DNA of 64,000 nt from positions 868,001-932,000 of the forward strand of contig NZ_CP099222.1 in assembly GCF_029717145.1 (NCBI RefSeq). Direction: 5' to 3'. The translations under genes were made by a program, and so were the position numbers. The stretch is from Citrobacter freundii (lineage in GTDB: Bacteria; Pseudomonadota; Gammaproteobacteria; Enterobacterales; Enterobacteriaceae). Shown here piece after piece: positions 29,306 to 40,681 of the stretch (position 1 is the first letter of the stretch; the number at the start of each line of letters is the position of its first letter). Below the pieces are notes generated by a model. The model did no database searches. It was not told the DNA's origin and saw nothing but the letters and a program-made list of their open reading frames with translations.

Positions 29306-32300
29306 TGCCGCTGAGTCCCTTGATCCTCTCCGCTTGCCCCTGACGGGCGAGCGTCTGATTGAAGCCTCCGCAGGCACCGGTAAAACCTTTACCATCGCCG
29401 CCCTGTATTTACGTTTACTGCTTGGACTGGGCGACTCTGCCGCCTTTCCCCGTCCGCTGACCGTCGAAGAGCTATTAGTGGTCACCTTTACGGAGGCGGC
29501 TACTGAAGAACTGCGTGGACGTATTCGTAGCAACATCCATGAACTGCGCATTGCTTGCCTGCGTGAAACCACCGAAAACCCGCTGTACGTCCGTCTGTTA
29601 GATGAAATTGCCGATAAAAAGCAGGCCGCGCAGTGGCTGCTGCTGGCTGAACGACAGATGGATGAAGCGGCGGTGTTTACCATCCACGGTTTTTGTCAGC
29701 GCATGCTCAGTCTCAATGCCTTTGAGTCCGGCATGTTGTTTGAACAACAGCTGATTGAAGATGAATCACTGCTGCGTTATCAGGCCTGCGCGGACTTTTG
29801 GCGTCGGCATTGCTACCCGCTGTCTCGCGATATTGCGCAGGTGGTTTTTGAAACGTGGAAAGGGCCGCAGGCGCTGTTGAGGGATATCGATCGCTACTTG
29901 CAAGGGGAAGCGCCGGTCATTAAAGCACCGCCGTCAGCAGATGAAACGCTGGCATCCCGACACGAAAAAATCCTCGCACGCATCAACCAAATCAAGCAGC
30001 AATGGTGCGATTCGGTTGATGAGCTGGACGGATTGCTGGAAGCCTCGGGGATCGACAGACGTAAATTTAACCGGGGTAATCAGGGTAAGTGGATTGAGAA
30101 GATAAGCGCCTGGGCGCAGGAAGAAACGCAAAGTTATCAGTTGCCGGATGCCCTGGAAAAATTCTCCCAGCGTTTTCTGGAAGAACGTACCAAAGCGGGC
30201 GGCATCACGCCACAGCATCCGCTTTTTGTTGCCATTGATGAACTGCTCGCTGAGCCGCTGACTATTCGCGACTTGGTGATCACACGGGCACTGGCGGAGA
30301 TCCGCGAAACGGTGGCTGCAGAAAAACGTCGACGCGGTGAGCTGGGTTTTGACGATATGCTCAGTCGTCTCGATGCGGCGCTGCGCAGTGAAAGCGGCGA
30401 CGCACTGGCGACAGCCATCCGTAGCCGTTTTCCGGTGGCAATGATTGATGAATTCCAGGACACCGATCCGCAGCAATATCGCATTTTCCGCCGTATCTGG
30501 CAGCATCAGCCGGATACGGCCCTGCTGCTGATTGGCGACCCGAAACAGGCGATTTACGCGTTTCGCGGCGCGGATATTTTTACCTATATGAAGGCGCGCA
30601 GCGAAGTGAGCGCGCACTACACGCTCGACACCAACTGGCGCTCGGCGCCTGGCATGGTTAATGGTGTGAATACGCTGTTTAGCCAGATGACCGACGCCTT
30701 TATGTTCCGCGAAATCCCCTTTAGTCCGGTGAAATCCGCCGAAAAAAATCAGTCGTTGCGGTTTGTCCTGAACGGTGAAACACAGCCAGCGATCAACATG
30801 TGGTTGATGGACGGGGAAAGTTGCGGTGTCGGTGACTATCAGAATTACATGGCCCGGGTTTGTGCAACGCAAATTCGTGACTGGCTGAAAGCCGGACACG
30901 CGGGCAAGGCGCTTCTGACGAGCGCTAAAACATCACGACCGGTACGCGCGTCGGATATCAGCGTGCTGGTGCGCAGTCGCCAGGAGGCAGCGCTCATCCG
31001 CGATGCGCTGACGCAACTGGCGATCCCGTCGGTCTATCTTTCCAACCGTGACAGCGTCTTTGATACCCTCGAAGCGCAGGAACTGCTGTGGGTATTGCAG
31101 GCGGTGATGACGCCGGAGCGTGAAAATACGCTGCGTAGCGCACTGGCAACGTCGATGATGGGGCTGAATGCGCAGGATATCGAAACGCTCAATAATGATG
31201 AGCATGCCTGGGATGCGGTAGTCGAGGAGTTTGACGGCTACCGTCAGCTCTGGCACAAGCGCGGCGTGATGCCGATGCTTCGCGCGCTGATGTCGGCGCG
31301 TCAGATTGCGGAAAACCTGCTGGCAACGGCGGGAGGCGAGCGTCGCCTGACTGATATTTTACACATCAGCGAGCTGCTACAGGAAGCCGGTTCGCAGTTG
31401 GAAAGCGAGCATGCGCTGGTGCGCTGGTTATCCCAGCATATTCTTGAGCCGGACAGCAATGCATCCAGCCAGCAGCTCAGGCTGGAAAGCGATAAGCACC
31501 TGGTCAAAATCGTCACTATTCACAAATCGAAAGGGCTGGAATACCCGCTGGTCTGGCTGCCTTTCATCACTCATTTTCGCGTGCAGGATCAGGCGTTCTA
31601 TCACGATCGCCGTTCGTTTGAAGCGGTGCTGGATCTCAGCCAGGCTGATGAGAGCATCGAGCTGGCTGAGGTTGAACGTCTGGCGGAAGACCTACGTCTG
31701 CTCTACGTCGCGCTGACCCGTTCGGTATGGCACTGCAGCCTTGGCGTTGCGCCGCTGGTACGCCGCCGGGGAGATAAAAAAGGTGACACCGATGTGCATC
31801 AAAGCGCGCTGGGCCGTCTGTTGCAAAAAGGCGAGCCGATGAACGCTGCCGGACTGCGCGCCGCCATTGATGCGCTTTGTAGTGACGATATTGCCTGTCG
31901 GGTCCCTGATGAACCGGACACCGAACGCTGGCTTTCTGCTGAAGAAAGCCGCGAGCCGTTGAGCGCGCGGACGCTGCCGCGCCTGCCAGGCGATAACTGG
32001 CGCGTTACCAGTTATTCCGGCCTGCAACAGCGCGGGCACGGTATCGCGCAGGATCTGATCCCCCGGCTGGACGTTGATGCGGCGGGCGTCGGTGAAGCGA
32101 TTGTGGAATCCGGACTCACGCCGCACCAGTTCCCGCGTGGGGCGTCACCGGGAACATTTTTGCATAGCCTGTTTGAAGCGCTTGATTTTACCCAGCCGGT
32201 GGACCCGCTTTGGGTGCAGGAACAACTCGCGCTTGGCGGCTATGACGTACATTGGGCGTCGGTTCTGACCCCGTGGCTGGAGGCCATTTTGCATGCGCCG

Positions 32301-32843
32301 CTCAACGAAACTGGCGTGAGCCTGAGCGCACTTTCAGCGCATGAAAAACAGGTGGAGATGGAGTTTTATCTGCCGATTTCGCAGCCGCTGATTGCCAGCC
32401 AACTGGATGCGTTGATCCGTCAGTATGACCCGCTCTCGGCGGGCTGTCCTCCGCTGGATTTTATGCAGGTACGCGGCATGCTGAAAGGGTTTATCGACCT
32501 GGTGTTCCGTCATCAGGGGCGTTATTACCTGCTCGACTACAAGTCTAACTGGCTGGGTGAAGACAGTACGGCGTACACCCAGCAGGCGATGGCCGCTGCC
32601 ATGCAGGCGCATCGCTATGATCTGCAATATCAGCTTTATACCCTGGCACTGCATCGCTATTTACGTCATCGCATTGCAGACTACGACTATGAACGTCATT
32701 TTGGCGGCGTCATCTACCTCTTCCTGCGCGGCGTTGACAGCGAACAACCGCAGCAGGGGATTTACGCGACCCGACCTGACGCAGAATTGGTCGCTTTGAT
32801 GGACGAGATGTTTGCCGGTGCGACACTGGAGGAGACGTTATGA
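29298..32843 (+). CDS. recB: RecBCD subunit RecB, helicase and nuclease
   Basis: An 1181-aa protein with an N-terminal UvrD-type 3'-5' helicase (Walker A ASAGTGKT with K29; [14 protein letters not shown]) and a C-terminal nuclease with D1080 and K1082 ([10 protein letters not shown]). It processes double-strand ends and loads RecA after Chi. The ATG at 29298 is chosen over a GTG three codons upstream because the protein then matches E. coli (1180 aa). Confidence 0.97.
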   Translation: MNDAAESLDPLRLPLTGERLIEASAGTGKTFTIAALYLRLLLGLGDSAAFPRPLTVEELLVVTFTEAATEELRGRIRSNIHELRIACLRETTENPLYVRLLDEIADKKQAAQWLLLAERQMDEAAVFTIHGFCQRMLSLNAFESGMLFEQQLIEDESLLRYQACADFWRRHCYPLSRDIAQVVFETWKGPQALLRDIDRYLQGEAPVIKAPPSADETLASRHEKILARINQIKQQWCDSVDELDGLLEASGIDRRKFNRGNQGKWIEKISAWAQEETQSYQLPDALEKFSQRFLEERTKAGGITPQHPLFVAIDELLAEPLTIRDLVITRALAEIRETVAAEKRRRGELGFDDMLSRLDAALRSESGDALATAIRSRFPVAMIDEFQDTDPQQYRIFRRIWQHQPDTALLLIGDPKQAIYAFRGADIFTYMKARSEVSAHYTLDTNWRSAPGMVNGVNTLFSQMTDAFMFREIPFSPVKSAEKNQSLRFVLNGETQPAINMWLMDGESCGVGDYQNYMARVCATQIRDWLKAGHAGKALLTSAKTSRPVRASDISVLVRSRQEAALIRDALTQLAIPSVYLSNRDSVFDTLEAQELLWVLQAVMTPERENTLRSALATSMMGLNAQDIETLNNDEHAWDAVVEEFDGYRQLWHKRGVMPMLRALMSARQIAENLLATAGGERRLTDILHISELLQEAGSQLESEHALVRWLSQHILEPDSNASSQQLRLESDKHLVKIVTIHKSKGLEYPLVWLPFITHFRVQDQAFYHDRRSFEAVLDLSQADESIELAEVERLAEDLRLLYVALTRSVWHCSLGVAPLVRRRGDKKGDTDVHQSALGRLLQKGEPMNAAGLRAAIDALCSDDIACRVPDEPDTERWLSAEESREPLSARTLPRLPGDNWRVTSYSGLQQRGHGIAQDLIPRLDVDAAGVGEAIVESGLTPHQFPRGASPGTFLHSLFEALDFTQPVDPLWVQEQLALGGYDVHWASVLTPWLEAILHAPLNETGVSLSALSAHEKQVEMEFYLPISQPLIASQLDALIRQYDPLSAGCPPLDFMQVRGMLKGFIDLVFRHQGRYYLLDYKSNWLGEDSTAYTQQAMAAAMQAHRYDLQYQLYTLALHRYLRHRIADYDYERHFGGVIYLFLRGVDSEQPQQGIYATRPDAELVALMDEMFAGATLEETL

Positions 32844-34675
32844 CAATCCAAACGCGATTACTGGAGGCGGTAGAGCAAAAGCAGCTCCGGGCGCTGGATG
32901 CCCAGTTTGCGCTGGCGGTTGCCGGTAACGATAACCCTGCGGTCACGCTGGCAGCGGCGCTACTCAGTCGTGAAGCGGGTGAGGGACACGTCTGTTTACC
33001 GCTTTCCCGTTTATCCTTAAGCGAAGACGCCCATCCTCTGCTGAGCGCATGGCTAGGCGAAGCAGGTGAGCCAGCAGACTGGACTGAATGCCTGCTGGCC
33101 TCCGTGGCGGTGAGTCGTGGCGAGCGTCCCACTCCGTTGGTGCTGTACGGCGATCGCCTGTACCTGAACCGGATGTGGAATAACGAACGTACGGTCGCCC
33201 GTTTTTTCAGTGAAGTTAACCAGGCCATCGACGTCGATGAGTCGCGGCTGGCCCAGACGCTGGAGACGCTTTTTCCGCGAACAGAAGAGGGCGTTAACTG
33301 GCAAAAAGTGGCGGCGGCCGTGGCGCTGACTCGCCGTATATCGGTGATCTCCGGTGGTCCGGGCACCGGTAAAACCACCACGGTTGCGAGGCTGCTGGCG
33401 GCATTGATTCAGATGACCGACGGCGAGCGCTGTCGTATTCGCCTGGCGGCACCGACGGGAAAAGCGGCGGCGCGTCTGACCGCGTCGCTGGGCGCGGCAC
33501 TGCGTGAGCTGCCGCTGACCGATGAGCAAAAGAAACGCATTCCGGATGATGCCAGTACGTTGCATCGGCTGTTGGGTGCGCAGCCCGGCAGCCAGCGCCT
33601 GCGCCATCATGCGGGCAACCCCCTGCATCTTGATGTGCTGGTGGTGGATGAAGCCTCGATGATTGATTTGCCCATGATGTCACGCCTGATTGATGCGCTA
33701 CCGCCGCACGGGCGGGTGATTTTTCTTGGCGATCGCGACCAGCTGGCGTCCGTTGAGGCGGGCGCGGTGCTGGGGGATATCTGTGCCTTTGTGAATGCCG
33801 GGTTTACCCCCGAACGCGCAAAACAGCTGAGTCGGCTGACCGGCAGCACCATTCCGGCGGGCGTGGGTACCCAGGCCGCCTCTTTGCGGGACAGCCTCTG
33901 TCTGCTGCAAAAAAGCTACCGTTTCGGCAGTGATTCCGGTATCGGCCAGCTGGCGTCGGCGATTAATCGCGGTGATAAAGCCGCGTTGAAAACGGTATTC
34001 CAGCAGGGATTTAGCGATATTGAAAAACGTACCCTGCGCAGCGGGGAAGACTATGTCGCTATGCTTGAAGAGGCGTTAGCCGGATATGGCCGCTACCTGA
34101 CGTTGTTGCGCGAAGGCGCAGAGCCGGGGGCTGTCATTCAGGCATTTAATGAATATCAGCTGCTGTGCGCCCTGCGAGAAGGGCCATTCGGCGTAAGCGG
34201 ACTGAATGAACGCCTTGAACAGGTGATGGTGCAAAAACGTAAAATCCAGCGTTCCGCGCATACCCGCTGGTACGAGGGGCGGCCGGTAATGATTGCGCGT
34301 AATGACAGTTCGCTGGGGCTGTTTAACGGAGATATCGGTATTGCGCTCGATCGTGGGCAGGGGCTGCGGGTATGGTTCGCTTTGCCGGATGGGTCCATCA
34401 AGTCAGTGCAGCCCAGCCGTTTGCCGGAACATGAAACCACCTGGGCGATGACGGTGCACAAATCGCAAGGGTCTGAATTTGATCATGCTGCGTTGATTTT
34501 GCCCAGCCAGCACTCACCCGTTGTCACCCGCGAACTGGTATATACCGCCATTACCCGCGCGCGCCGCCGCCTGTCGTTGTACGCCGATGAGCGGATATTA
34601 ACTGCGGCTGTTGCTATTCGCACGGAACGTCGCAGCGGGCTGTCTGCGCTGTTTAATGACGGCATTACAGAGTAG
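32840..34675 (+). CDS. recD: RecBCD subunit RecD, 5'-3' helicase
   Basis: A 611-aa superfamily 1B helicase with Walker [10 protein letters not shown] (K178), [14 protein letters not shown] (Walker B region) and a C-terminal UvrD-like motif ([18 protein letters not shown]). It drives the 5' strand and controls nuclease activity before Chi. Start overlaps the recB stop (ATGA), so translation is coupled. A REP follows. Confidence 0.97.
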   Translation: MTIQTRLLEAVEQKQLRALDAQFALAVAGNDNPAVTLAAALLSREAGEGHVCLPLSRLSLSEDAHPLLSAWLGEAGEPADWTECLLASVAVSRGERPTPLVLYGDRLYLNRMWNNERTVARFFSEVNQAIDVDESRLAQTLETLFPRTEEGVNWQKVAAAVALTRRISVISGGPGTGKTTTVARLLAALIQMTDGERCRIRLAAPTGKAAARLTASLGAALRELPLTDEQKKRIPDDASTLHRLLGAQPGSQRLRHHAGNPLHLDVLVVDEASMIDLPMMSRLIDALPPHGRVIFLGDRDQLASVEAGAVLGDICAFVNAGFTPERAKQLSRLTGSTIPAGVGTQAASLRDSLCLLQKSYRFGSDSGIGQLASAINRGDKAALKTVFQQGFSDIEKRTLRSGEDYVAMLEEALAGYGRYLTLLREGAEPGAVIQAFNEYQLLCALREGPFGVSGLNERLEQVMVQKRKIQRSAHTRWYEGRPVMIARNDSSLGLFNGDIGIALDRGQGLRVWFALPDGSIKSVQPSRLPEHETTWAMTVHKSQGSEFDHAALILPSQHSPVVTRELVYTAITRARRRLSLYADERILTAAVAIRTERRSGLSALFNDGITE

Positions 34676-34683
34676 GTTTTGTT

Positions 34684-34716
34684 GGCCGGATAAGGCATTT
34701 ATGCCATATCCGGCAA
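34684..34716. repeat. Single REP unit between recD and argA
   Basis: An inverted repeat (gccggataaggca...tgccatatccggc) lies between the two convergent genes, 8 bp past the recD stop. Confidence 0.8.
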
Positions 34717-34722
34717 CGACCT

Positions 34723-36054
34723 CTATCCCAAATCTGCCATCAGCACTTTTGACCGCCGCTGATAGTTGTACATCTCTTTCTTGCTTTCCGGTAGCAGGTC
34801 GATATCCACCGGGGTAAAGCCGCGCTCCTGAAACCAGTGAATGCTGCGCGTGGTCAACACGAACAGCTTGCTGAGCCCCATTTGCCGGGCTTGCACGGCG
34901 ATCCGCTCCAGCAAAACCTCGCCACGCGACGAACTACGATAGTCCGGATGCACCGCTACGCAGGCCATTTCGCCAATTCGTTCTTCCGGGAAAGGGTACA
35001 GCGCGGCACAGGCGATGGTCAGGTTATCGCGCTGAATAATGGTGAACTTGTCGATCTCCATTTCCAGTTGTTCGCGCGAGCGGCGAACCAGAATACCTTG
35101 CTGCTCCAGCGGGCGGATCAGCTCCAGGATCCCGCCGATATCATTGATGGTTGCGCGACGGATCTGCTCGGCACTCTCCATCACGATTTGCGTCCCAATC
35201 CCGTCACGTGAGAACAGTTCTTGCAATAGCGTGCCGTCTTCCTGATAGCTAATCAGGTGGCAGCGGCGTACCCCGCTACGACAGGCTTTGACTGCACCCC
35301 GCAGGAAGCGCACGGTACCGGAGCTGTAGTCACCGATCGCTTCCTGGGCTTCAACGCGCGCCTGGGCCTCGTTGGGGAACAGTTCGGACACAATATCGCC
35401 ATCATCGTTAATGACCCCTTGCGAGGAGCAAAAGCCGATCATCTTTTCCGCCTTCAGTTTGATGGCTAACTGAGTGGCGACCTCTTCAGACGTCAAGTTA
35501 AAGCTCTCGCCGGTCACGGAAACGGCGACAGGTCCCATCAGAACAATGGCGCCGCTGTCCAGTTGGCGGTGAATCGCCTCTTCATCAATACGACGAATGC
35601 GCCCGCTGTGGCAGTAATCGACGCCGTCATCCACGCCCAACGGCTGGGAGATAATAAAATTCCCGCTGACCACGTTGATGTGCGCACCCTGCAAGGGCGT
35701 ATTGTTCAGGCTCATCGACAGGCGTGCAGTAATATCAAGCTGGAGCAGACCAGCTGCCTGTTTGACCAGCTCCAGCGTTTTGGCGTCGGTCACGCGCGTA
35801 TTCTTGTGATACACCGGCTCATGATGATGCGCAGCAAGATTGGCATCAATCTGTGGCCGTGCGCCATACACCACAACCAGGCGAATGCCGAGGCTATGAA
35901 GGAGTCCAATATCATTGACGATACTGGAAAAATTTTCATGCTCGATGGCTTCGCCGCCCAGCATAATGACAAACGTTTTTCCCCGATGGGTATTGATATA
36001 GGGAACAGAATGGCGGAATCCCTGTACCAGCTCGGTTCTACGCTCCTTCACCAC
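34723..36054 (-). CDS. argA: N-acetylglutamate synthase
   Basis: A 443-aa enzyme catalysing the first step of arginine synthesis, acetyl transfer from acetyl-CoA to glutamate. It has an N-terminal amino-acid-kinase-like domain (about 1-280) that binds the feedback inhibitor arginine, and a C-terminal GNAT domain ([21 protein letters not shown]). Length equals E. coli ArgA. Two ARG boxes just upstream indicate repression by ArgR-arginine. Confidence 0.97.
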   Translation of the reverse strand: MVKERRTELVQGFRHSVPYINTHRGKTFVIMLGGEAIEHENFSSIVNDIGLLHSLGIRLVVVYGARPQIDANLAAHHHEPVYHKNTRVTDAKTLELVKQAAGLLQLDITARLSMSLNNTPLQGAHINVVSGNFIISQPLGVDDGVDYCHSGRIRRIDEEAIHRQLDSGAIVLMGPVAVSVTGESFNLTSEEVATQLAIKLKAEKMIGFCSSQGVINDDGDIVSELFPNEAQARVEAQEAIGDYSSGTVRFLRGAVKACRSGVRRCHLISYQEDGTLLQELFSRDGIGTQIVMESAEQIRRATINDIGGILELIRPLEQQGILVRRSREQLEMEIDKFTIIQRDNLTIACAALYPFPEERIGEMACVAVHPDYRSSSRGEVLLERIAVQARQMGLSKLFVLTTRSIHWFQERGFTPVDIDLLPESKKEMYNYQRRSKVLMADLG

Positions 36055-36066
36055 GGCACACCTCTA

Positions 36067-36105
36067 TTGCATGATTATTCGTAATTTGTGTATTTTTATT
36101 CTGTT
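36067..36105. promoter_or_regulatory. Pair of ARG boxes upstream of argA
   Basis: Two 18-bp sites, 36067-36084 (TTGCATGATTATTCGTAA) and 36088-36105 (GTGTATTTTTATTCTGTT), are separated by 3 bp. Both fit the ArgR half-site pattern TGNAT-N4-ATTC with some mismatches. The 3-bp spacing is the standard arrangement for an ArgR hexamer, and they end 13 bp upstream of the argA ATG. Confidence 0.8.
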
Positions 36106-36289
36106 TTCGCGTTGTGCGCAAGCGTAATTTTTATTCCTGCTAAAGATTTTTCCCAGTAATGCCGTGAATATAAAAAGAATGTTTACCCTTTTGTAGATGA
36201 CAGATTATGCGTCATTCGTTAAAGTTTCCGGTCAATTCGGACGTTTTACGTATTACCTCTACTAAAGATTTCTTTTGCTCGGGAGAAGC

Positions 36290-37543
36290 ATGTCGGGATC
36301 CAATTCAGCAATCAGTCGCCGCCGTTTACTGAAAGGTGCGGGTGCTATGTGGCTTTTGAGCGTCAGTCAGGTCGGTTTGGCTGCCGTGAGTCAGGTCGTT
36401 GCGGTGCGCGTATGGCCAGCGTCCAGCTATACCCGCGTCACGGTAGAATCCAATCGTCTGCTGAAATACAAACAGTTTGCCCTGAGTAATCCTGAGCGTG
36501 TGGTGGTAGATATTGAAGGCGTCAATTTGAACTCGGTGCTTAAGGGTATTGGGACGCAGATCCGCCCGGACGATCCGTACATCAAGTCGGCAAGAGTCGG
36601 GCAGTTTGACCCGCAGACCGTGCGTATGGTGTTTGAGCTGAAGCAAAATGTGAAGCCACAGCTTTTTGCGCTGGCACCGGTAGCGGGCTTTAAAGAACGA
36701 CTGGTGATGGATCTCTATCCGGCCAATGCCCAGGATGTACAGGATCCTCTGCTGGCGTTGCTTGAAGATTACAACAAGGGCGATCTGGATAAGCAGGTGC
36801 CGCCTGCGCAAAGTGGTCCACAGCCGGGTAAAGCGGGGCGCGATCGTCCGATTGTCATTATGCTCGATCCCGGTCACGGCGGAGAAGACTCCGGTGCCGT
36901 GGGGAAATACAAGACGCGCGAAAAAGACGTGGTGCTACAAATTGCCCGCCGTCTGCGCGCGCTGATTGAGAAAGAAGGCAACATGAAGGTCTTTATGACG
37001 CGAAATGAAGATATCTTCATTCCGCTGAAGGTGCGCGTGGCTAAAGCTCAGAAACAGCGTGCCGATCTGTTTGTCTCTATTCACGCCGATGCGTTTACCA
37101 GCCGACAGCCCAGCGGTTCGTCGGTGTTCGCACTCTCCACCAAAGGCGCGACCAGTACGGCCGCAAAATTTTTGGCGCAAACCCAGAACGCCTCGGATCT
37201 TATTGGTGGCGTCAGCAAGAGTGGTGACCGCTACGTCGACCACACTATGTTTGATATGGTGCAGTCACTGACTATCGCCGACAGCCTGAAGTTTGGTAAA
37301 GCGGTACTGAATAAACTCGGTAAGGTGAATAATCTGCATAAGAACCAGGTTGAACAGGCCGGGTTTGCGGTACTGAAGGCCCCTGATATTCCGTCTATCC
37401 TCGTGGAAACGGCATTTATCAGTAACGTTGAAGAAGAGCGTAAGCTCAAAACCGCGACGTTCCAGCAGGAAGTGGCGGAGTCGATTCTGGCAGGGATCAA
37501 AGCGTATTTTGCCGATGGGGCGACGCTGGCAAGAAGGGGATAA
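36290..37543 (+). CDS. amiC: N-acetylmuramoyl-L-alanine amidase AmiC
   Basis: A 417-aa exported amidase. It has a Tat signal peptide with twin arginine ([10 protein letters not shown]), an AMIN domain that targets the septum, and a zinc-dependent Amidase_3 domain with [13 protein letters not shown] and SIHADAF. It cleaves septal peptidoglycan for cell separation, activated by NlpD. The open frame begins earlier at a TTG, but ATG 36290, 9 bp behind GGGAG, gives the E. coli length. Divergent from argA. Confidence 0.97.
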   Translation: MSGSNSAISRRRLLKGAGAMWLLSVSQVGLAAVSQVVAVRVWPASSYTRVTVESNRLLKYKQFALSNPERVVVDIEGVNLNSVLKGIGTQIRPDDPYIKSARVGQFDPQTVRMVFELKQNVKPQLFALAPVAGFKERLVMDLYPANAQDVQDPLLALLEDYNKGDLDKQVPPAQSGPQPGKAGRDRPIVIMLDPGHGGEDSGAVGKYKTREKDVVLQIARRLRALIEKEGNMKVFMTRNEDIFIPLKVRVAKAQKQRADLFVSIHADAFTSRQPSGSSVFALSTKGATSTAAKFLAQTQNASDLIGGVSKSGDRYVDHTMFDMVQSLTIADSLKFGKAVLNKLGKVNNLHKNQVEQAGFAVLKAPDIPSILVETAFISNVEEERKLKTATFQQEVAESILAGIKAYFADGATLARRG

Positions 37544-37544
37544 T

Positions 37545-37571
37545 AAAAAAGCGCTGAAAAGCGCTTTTTTT
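37545..37571. terminator. Bidirectional terminator between amiC and the tRNA genes
   Basis: The stem AGCGCT / AGCGCT with a GAAA loop is flanked by an A run and a T run, so it can end transcription from both sides. It starts 2 bp past the amiC stop. Confidence 0.85.
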
Positions 37572-37585
37572 ACGGGCCGTAGAAA

Positions 37586-37610
37586 CAAAAAAACACCCGT
37601 CAGGGTGCTT
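37586..37610 (-). terminator. Terminator of the metZWV tRNA operon
   Basis: On the minus strand AGCACCC-TGAC-GGGTG(T) with seven T residues lies 8 bp behind the last tRNA gene. Confidence 0.85.
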
Positions 37611-37617
37611 AATGTAT

Positions 37618-37694
<77 letters not shown>

Positions 37695-37728
37695 TCACCG
37701 TACTGCTTTCTATTTTATCAAATTTGAT

Positions 37729-37805
<77 letters not shown>

Positions 37806-37853
37806 TCCGTCATTACTCTTCCATCGAGTAACGTTACTGCTTCAAATTTTAAT

Positions 37854-37930
<77 letters not shown>

Positions 37931-37937
37931 TCCGTGG

Positions 37938-37971
37938 ATGCGCACTATACTCTGCTAACGATTTCATGCAA
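37938..37971 (-). promoter_or_regulatory. Sigma-70 promoter of the metZWV operon
   Basis: On the minus strand TTGCAT (37971-37966), a 16-bp spacer, and TATAGT (37949-37944) are followed by a GC-rich discriminator (GCGC). Such discriminators are typical of stable-RNA promoters under stringent control. Confidence 0.8.
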
Positions 37972-38134
37972 CCTTTTTTTACGTGGATCACTGTTTTAGG
38001 ATGAAAATGAACAAAAACAACGCATTTCGGTCTATTTTTTGTTCAAAATTTGCCTTGAGGTATGTATTCGCATTTCATTAGGTTCAGGGGTTTGTTATCT
38101 TCATCTCGCATTCAGGCAACTTAAGACGAGAACA

Positions 38135-39232
38135 ATGAAAGGACGTTGGGCAAAATATCTTCTGGCGGGGGCGGTAGTCGTGATGCTCGCCGCGTGTTCC
38201 TCTAAACCCACCGATCGTGGGCAGCAGTATAAAGACGGGAAATTGACCCAGCCTTTCTCACTGGTGAATCAGCCCGATGCGGTTGGCGCACCGATCAATG
38301 CCGGTGATTTTGCCGAGCAGGTAAATCAGATCCGCAGTTCCTCACCGCGTTTATATGGCAATCAGAGCAACGTCTACAACGCTATCCAGGAATGGTTACG
38401 CGCGGGCGGTGATACGCGCAGTATGCGCCAGTTCGGTATTGATGCCTGGCAAATGGAAGGGGCGGATAACTATGGTAACGTTCAGTTCACCGGCTACTAC
38501 ACGCCGGTCATCCAGGCGCGCCATACGCGTCAGGGGGAATTTCAGTACCCTATCTACCGCATGCCGCCAAAACGCGGACGCTTACCAACGCGTGCTGAAA
38601 TCTACGCCGGGGCGCTGAGTGACAACTATATTCTGGCCTACAGCAACTCCCTGATGGATAACTTCATTATGGATGTGCAGGGTAGCGGCTATATCGACTT
38701 CGGCGATGGCAGCCCGCTTAACTTCTTTAGCTATGCCGGGAAAAACGGTCATGCCTACCGCAGTATTGGTAAAGTACTGATCGACCGTGGCGAAGTGAAG
38801 AAAGAAGATATGTCGATGCAGGCGATCCGCCACTGGGGCGAAACGCACAGCGAAGCCGAAGTACGTGAGCTGCTGGAGCAAAACCCGTCGTTCGTTTTCT
38901 TTAAACCACAATCTTATGCTCCGGTTAAAGGTGCCAGCGCAGTGCCGCTGATTGGCCGCGCATCGGTTGCTTCCGATCGCAGCATTATTCCAGCCGGTAC
39001 GACGTTACTGGCAGAAGTCCCGCTGCTGGATAATAACGGCAAATTTACCGGTCAGTATGAACTGCGCTTGATGGTGGCACTGGATGTCGGTGGCGCTATC
39101 AAAGGCCAGCACTTTGATATCTACCAGGGTATCGGTGCTGATGCCGGACATCGCGCAGGTTGGTATAATCACTATGGTCGCGTCTGGGTGCTGAAGTCAT
39201 CCGGCAGCGCGGGTAACGTATTTAGCGGCTAG
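38135..39232 (+). CDS. mltA: Membrane-bound lytic transglycosylase A
   Basis: A 365-aa outer-membrane lipoprotein. The signal peptide ends in the lipobox LAAC (Cys21). The MltA and 3D domains follow, with the C-terminal LRLMVALDVGGAIKGQHFDIYQG carrying the catalytic Asp. It cleaves glycan strands of peptidoglycan, forming 1,6-anhydromuramic ends. The frame is open 32 codons further upstream, but those lack a signal sequence; ATG 38135 matches E. coli. A BIME follows. Confidence 0.96.
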   Translation: MKGRWAKYLLAGAVVVMLAACSSKPTDRGQQYKDGKLTQPFSLVNQPDAVGAPINAGDFAEQVNQIRSSSPRLYGNQSNVYNAIQEWLRAGGDTRSMRQFGIDAWQMEGADNYGNVQFTGYYTPVIQARHTRQGEFQYPIYRMPPKRGRLPTRAEIYAGALSDNYILAYSNSLMDNFIMDVQGSGYIDFGDGSPLNFFSYAGKNGHAYRSIGKVLIDRGEVKKEDMSMQAIRHWGETHSEAEVRELLEQNPSFVFFKPQSYAPVKGASAVPLIGRASVASDRSIIPAGTTLLAEVPLLDNNGKFTGQYELRLMVALDVGGAIKGQHFDIYQGIGADAGHRAGWYNHYGRVWVLKSSGSAGNVFSG

Positions 39233-39233
39233 T

Positions 39234-39303
39234 TGCCTGGCGGCTAGCCTTATCAGGCCTACGAATTAGCGCGTAGGCCGGATAAGCGAAGCGCCATCCG
39301 GCT
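39234..39303. repeat. BIME: two REP units behind mltA
   Basis: A degenerate unit (gcctggcggctagccttatcaggcctac) and an inverted unit (taggccggataagcg...cgccatccggc) lie directly after the mltA stop. Confidence 0.8.
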
Positions 39304-39317
39304 ATGAAACGACACTC

Positions 39318-39346
39318 AGGGCGGCATTGTCCGCTCTTTTTGTTTT
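39318..39346 (+). terminator. Probable terminator of mltA
   Basis: GGGCGG-cattgt-CCGCTC (one G-T pair) is followed by TTTTTGTTTT, 16 bp upstream of the csdL start. Confidence 0.6.
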
Positions 39347-39362
39347 CTATATCTGAGGTTCT

Positions 39363-40169
39363 ATGTCAGTGGTAATAAGCGACGCCTGGCGTCAGCGTTT
39401 TGGTGGCACCGCGCGTCTGTATGGTGAAAATGCCCTGCAATTGTTTGCCGGGGCGCATGTTTGCGTGGTCGGGATTGGTGGCGTGGGCTCGTGGGCGGCG
39501 GAAGCACTGGCGCGTACTGGTATTGGCTCGATTACGCTCATCGATATGGATGATGTGTGCGTCACCAATACTAACCGTCAGATCCATGCCCTGCGAGATA
39601 CCGTCGGGCAGGCGAAAGCCGAGGTGATGGCCGAGCGGATACGCCAGATTAACCCAGAGTGTCGGGTTAATGTTGTTGACGATTTTGTCACGCCAGATAA
39701 TGTTGCTGAGTATATGAACGCGGGCTTTTCGTATGTCATTGACGCTATCGACAGCGTGCGCCCGAAAGCGGCGCTGATTGCTTACTGTCGACGCAATAAA
39801 ATTCCGCTGGTCACCACCGGTGGCGCGGGGGGGCAGATCGACCCCACGCAGATTCAGGTCGTTGATCTGGCAAAAACCATTCAGGATCCGCTGGCGGCGA
39901 AGTTACGTGAGCGGCTAAAAAGCGATTTTGGCGTGGTGAAGAACAGTAAAGGCAAGCTGGGTGTGGACTGCGTGTTCTCGACCGAAGCGCTGGTGTACCC
40001 GCAGGCTGACGGCTCCGTGTGTGCTATGAAGGCGACGGCGGAAGGGCCGAAACGTATGGATTGTGCATCCGGATTTGGCGCGGCCACCATGGTGACCGCA
40101 ACCTTTGGCTTTGTTGCCGTGTCTCACGCACTGAAGAAGATGATGGCGAAAGCCGCACGTCAACCCTGA
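39363..40169 (+). CDS. tcdA: tRNA threonylcarbamoyladenosine dehydratase (TcdA/CsdL)
   Basis: A 268-aa E1-like (ThiF/MoeB superfamily) enzyme with the nucleotide-binding GIGGVGSWAAEALARTGIG motif. It uses ATP to cyclise t6A37 of tRNA to ct6A. In E. coli it interacts with CsdA-CsdE, encoded convergently here, just as found there. Length identical to E. coli. Confidence 0.96.
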   Translation: MSVVISDAWRQRFGGTARLYGENALQLFAGAHVCVVGIGGVGSWAAEALARTGIGSITLIDMDDVCVTNTNRQIHALRDTVGQAKAEVMAERIRQINPECRVNVVDDFVTPDNVAEYMNAGFSYVIDAIDSVRPKAALIAYCRRNKIPLVTTGGAGGQIDPTQIQVVDLAKTIQDPLAAKLRERLKSDFGVVKNSKGKLGVDCVFSTEALVYPQADGSVCAMKATAEGPKRMDCASGFGAATMVTATFGFVAVSHALKKMMAKAARQP

Positions 40170-40172
40170 TTG

Positions 40173-40257
40173 TGTCGGATGGCGCTACACTTATCCGACC
40201 TACGGTTTGTGTGGCGTTGTCGGCCGGATAAGACGCATCAGCGTTGCCATCCGGCAT
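40173..40257. repeat. BIME between tcdA and csdE, overlapping the csdE 3' end
   Basis: Two REP units (tgtcggatggcgctac...ttatccgacctac and cggccggataagacgc...gttgccatccggcat). The second unit encodes the last residues and the stop codon of csdE. Confidence 0.85.
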
Positions 40258-40681
40258 CCTGAACTGCCCCAATGAGCGCATTCAACCCCTGGCTGCGCGA
40301 GGCGCTAAGCTGCGCGCGTAAACCCAATTCATCAAAGAACGCCATTGGCGAATGCGTCTGTAACTCGGCGGCGGTTTTGCCCTCGACGGCGGTGAGTAAA
40401 ACCGCCAGCAGACCGCGCACGATACGTCCTTCGCTGTCGCCAAAAAAATGCAGGGTGCCATTATCCTGCAGGGTATACCCCAGCCAGACGCGGTTTTCGC
40501 ATCCGGCAATTTCTTTGGCCTGTGCCTTCAGCGCATCCGGCAGAGCCGGAAGCTGCTTACCGAGCAGGATCAACTGACGGTATTTATCTTCCCATTGGTT
40601 GAGTGGGAGAAAGGTATTGCGTAATGTCTCTTCGGTTACGGTTGTGCCAAACGGGTGTCCGGCGAGCAGAGGAGTTGTCAT
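40238..40681 (-). CDS. csdE: CsdE, sulfur acceptor of the CSD cysteine desulfurase
   Basis: A 147-aa SufE-like protein with the acceptor Cys61 ([13 protein letters not shown]). It receives persulfide sulfur from CsdA. Its start overlaps the csdA stop by one base (TAATG). The last residues (about DAGWQR) and the TGA stop are written by a REP element, and the C-terminus differs from E. coli CsdE even though total length is the same. Confidence 0.95.
   Translation of the reverse strand: MTTPLLAGHPFGTTVTEETLRNTFLPLNQWEDKYRQLILLGKQLPALPDALKAQAKEIAGCENRVWLGYTLQDNGTLHFFGDSEGRIVRGLLAVLLTAVEGKTAAELQTHSPMAFFDELGLRAQLSASRSQGLNALIGAVQDAGWQR

Noticed and set aside
38039-38134. Upstream extension of mltA by 32 codons
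   Set aside because: It would bury the lipoprotein signal peptide inside the protein; ATG 38135 has a suitable purine-rich site and matches E. coli.
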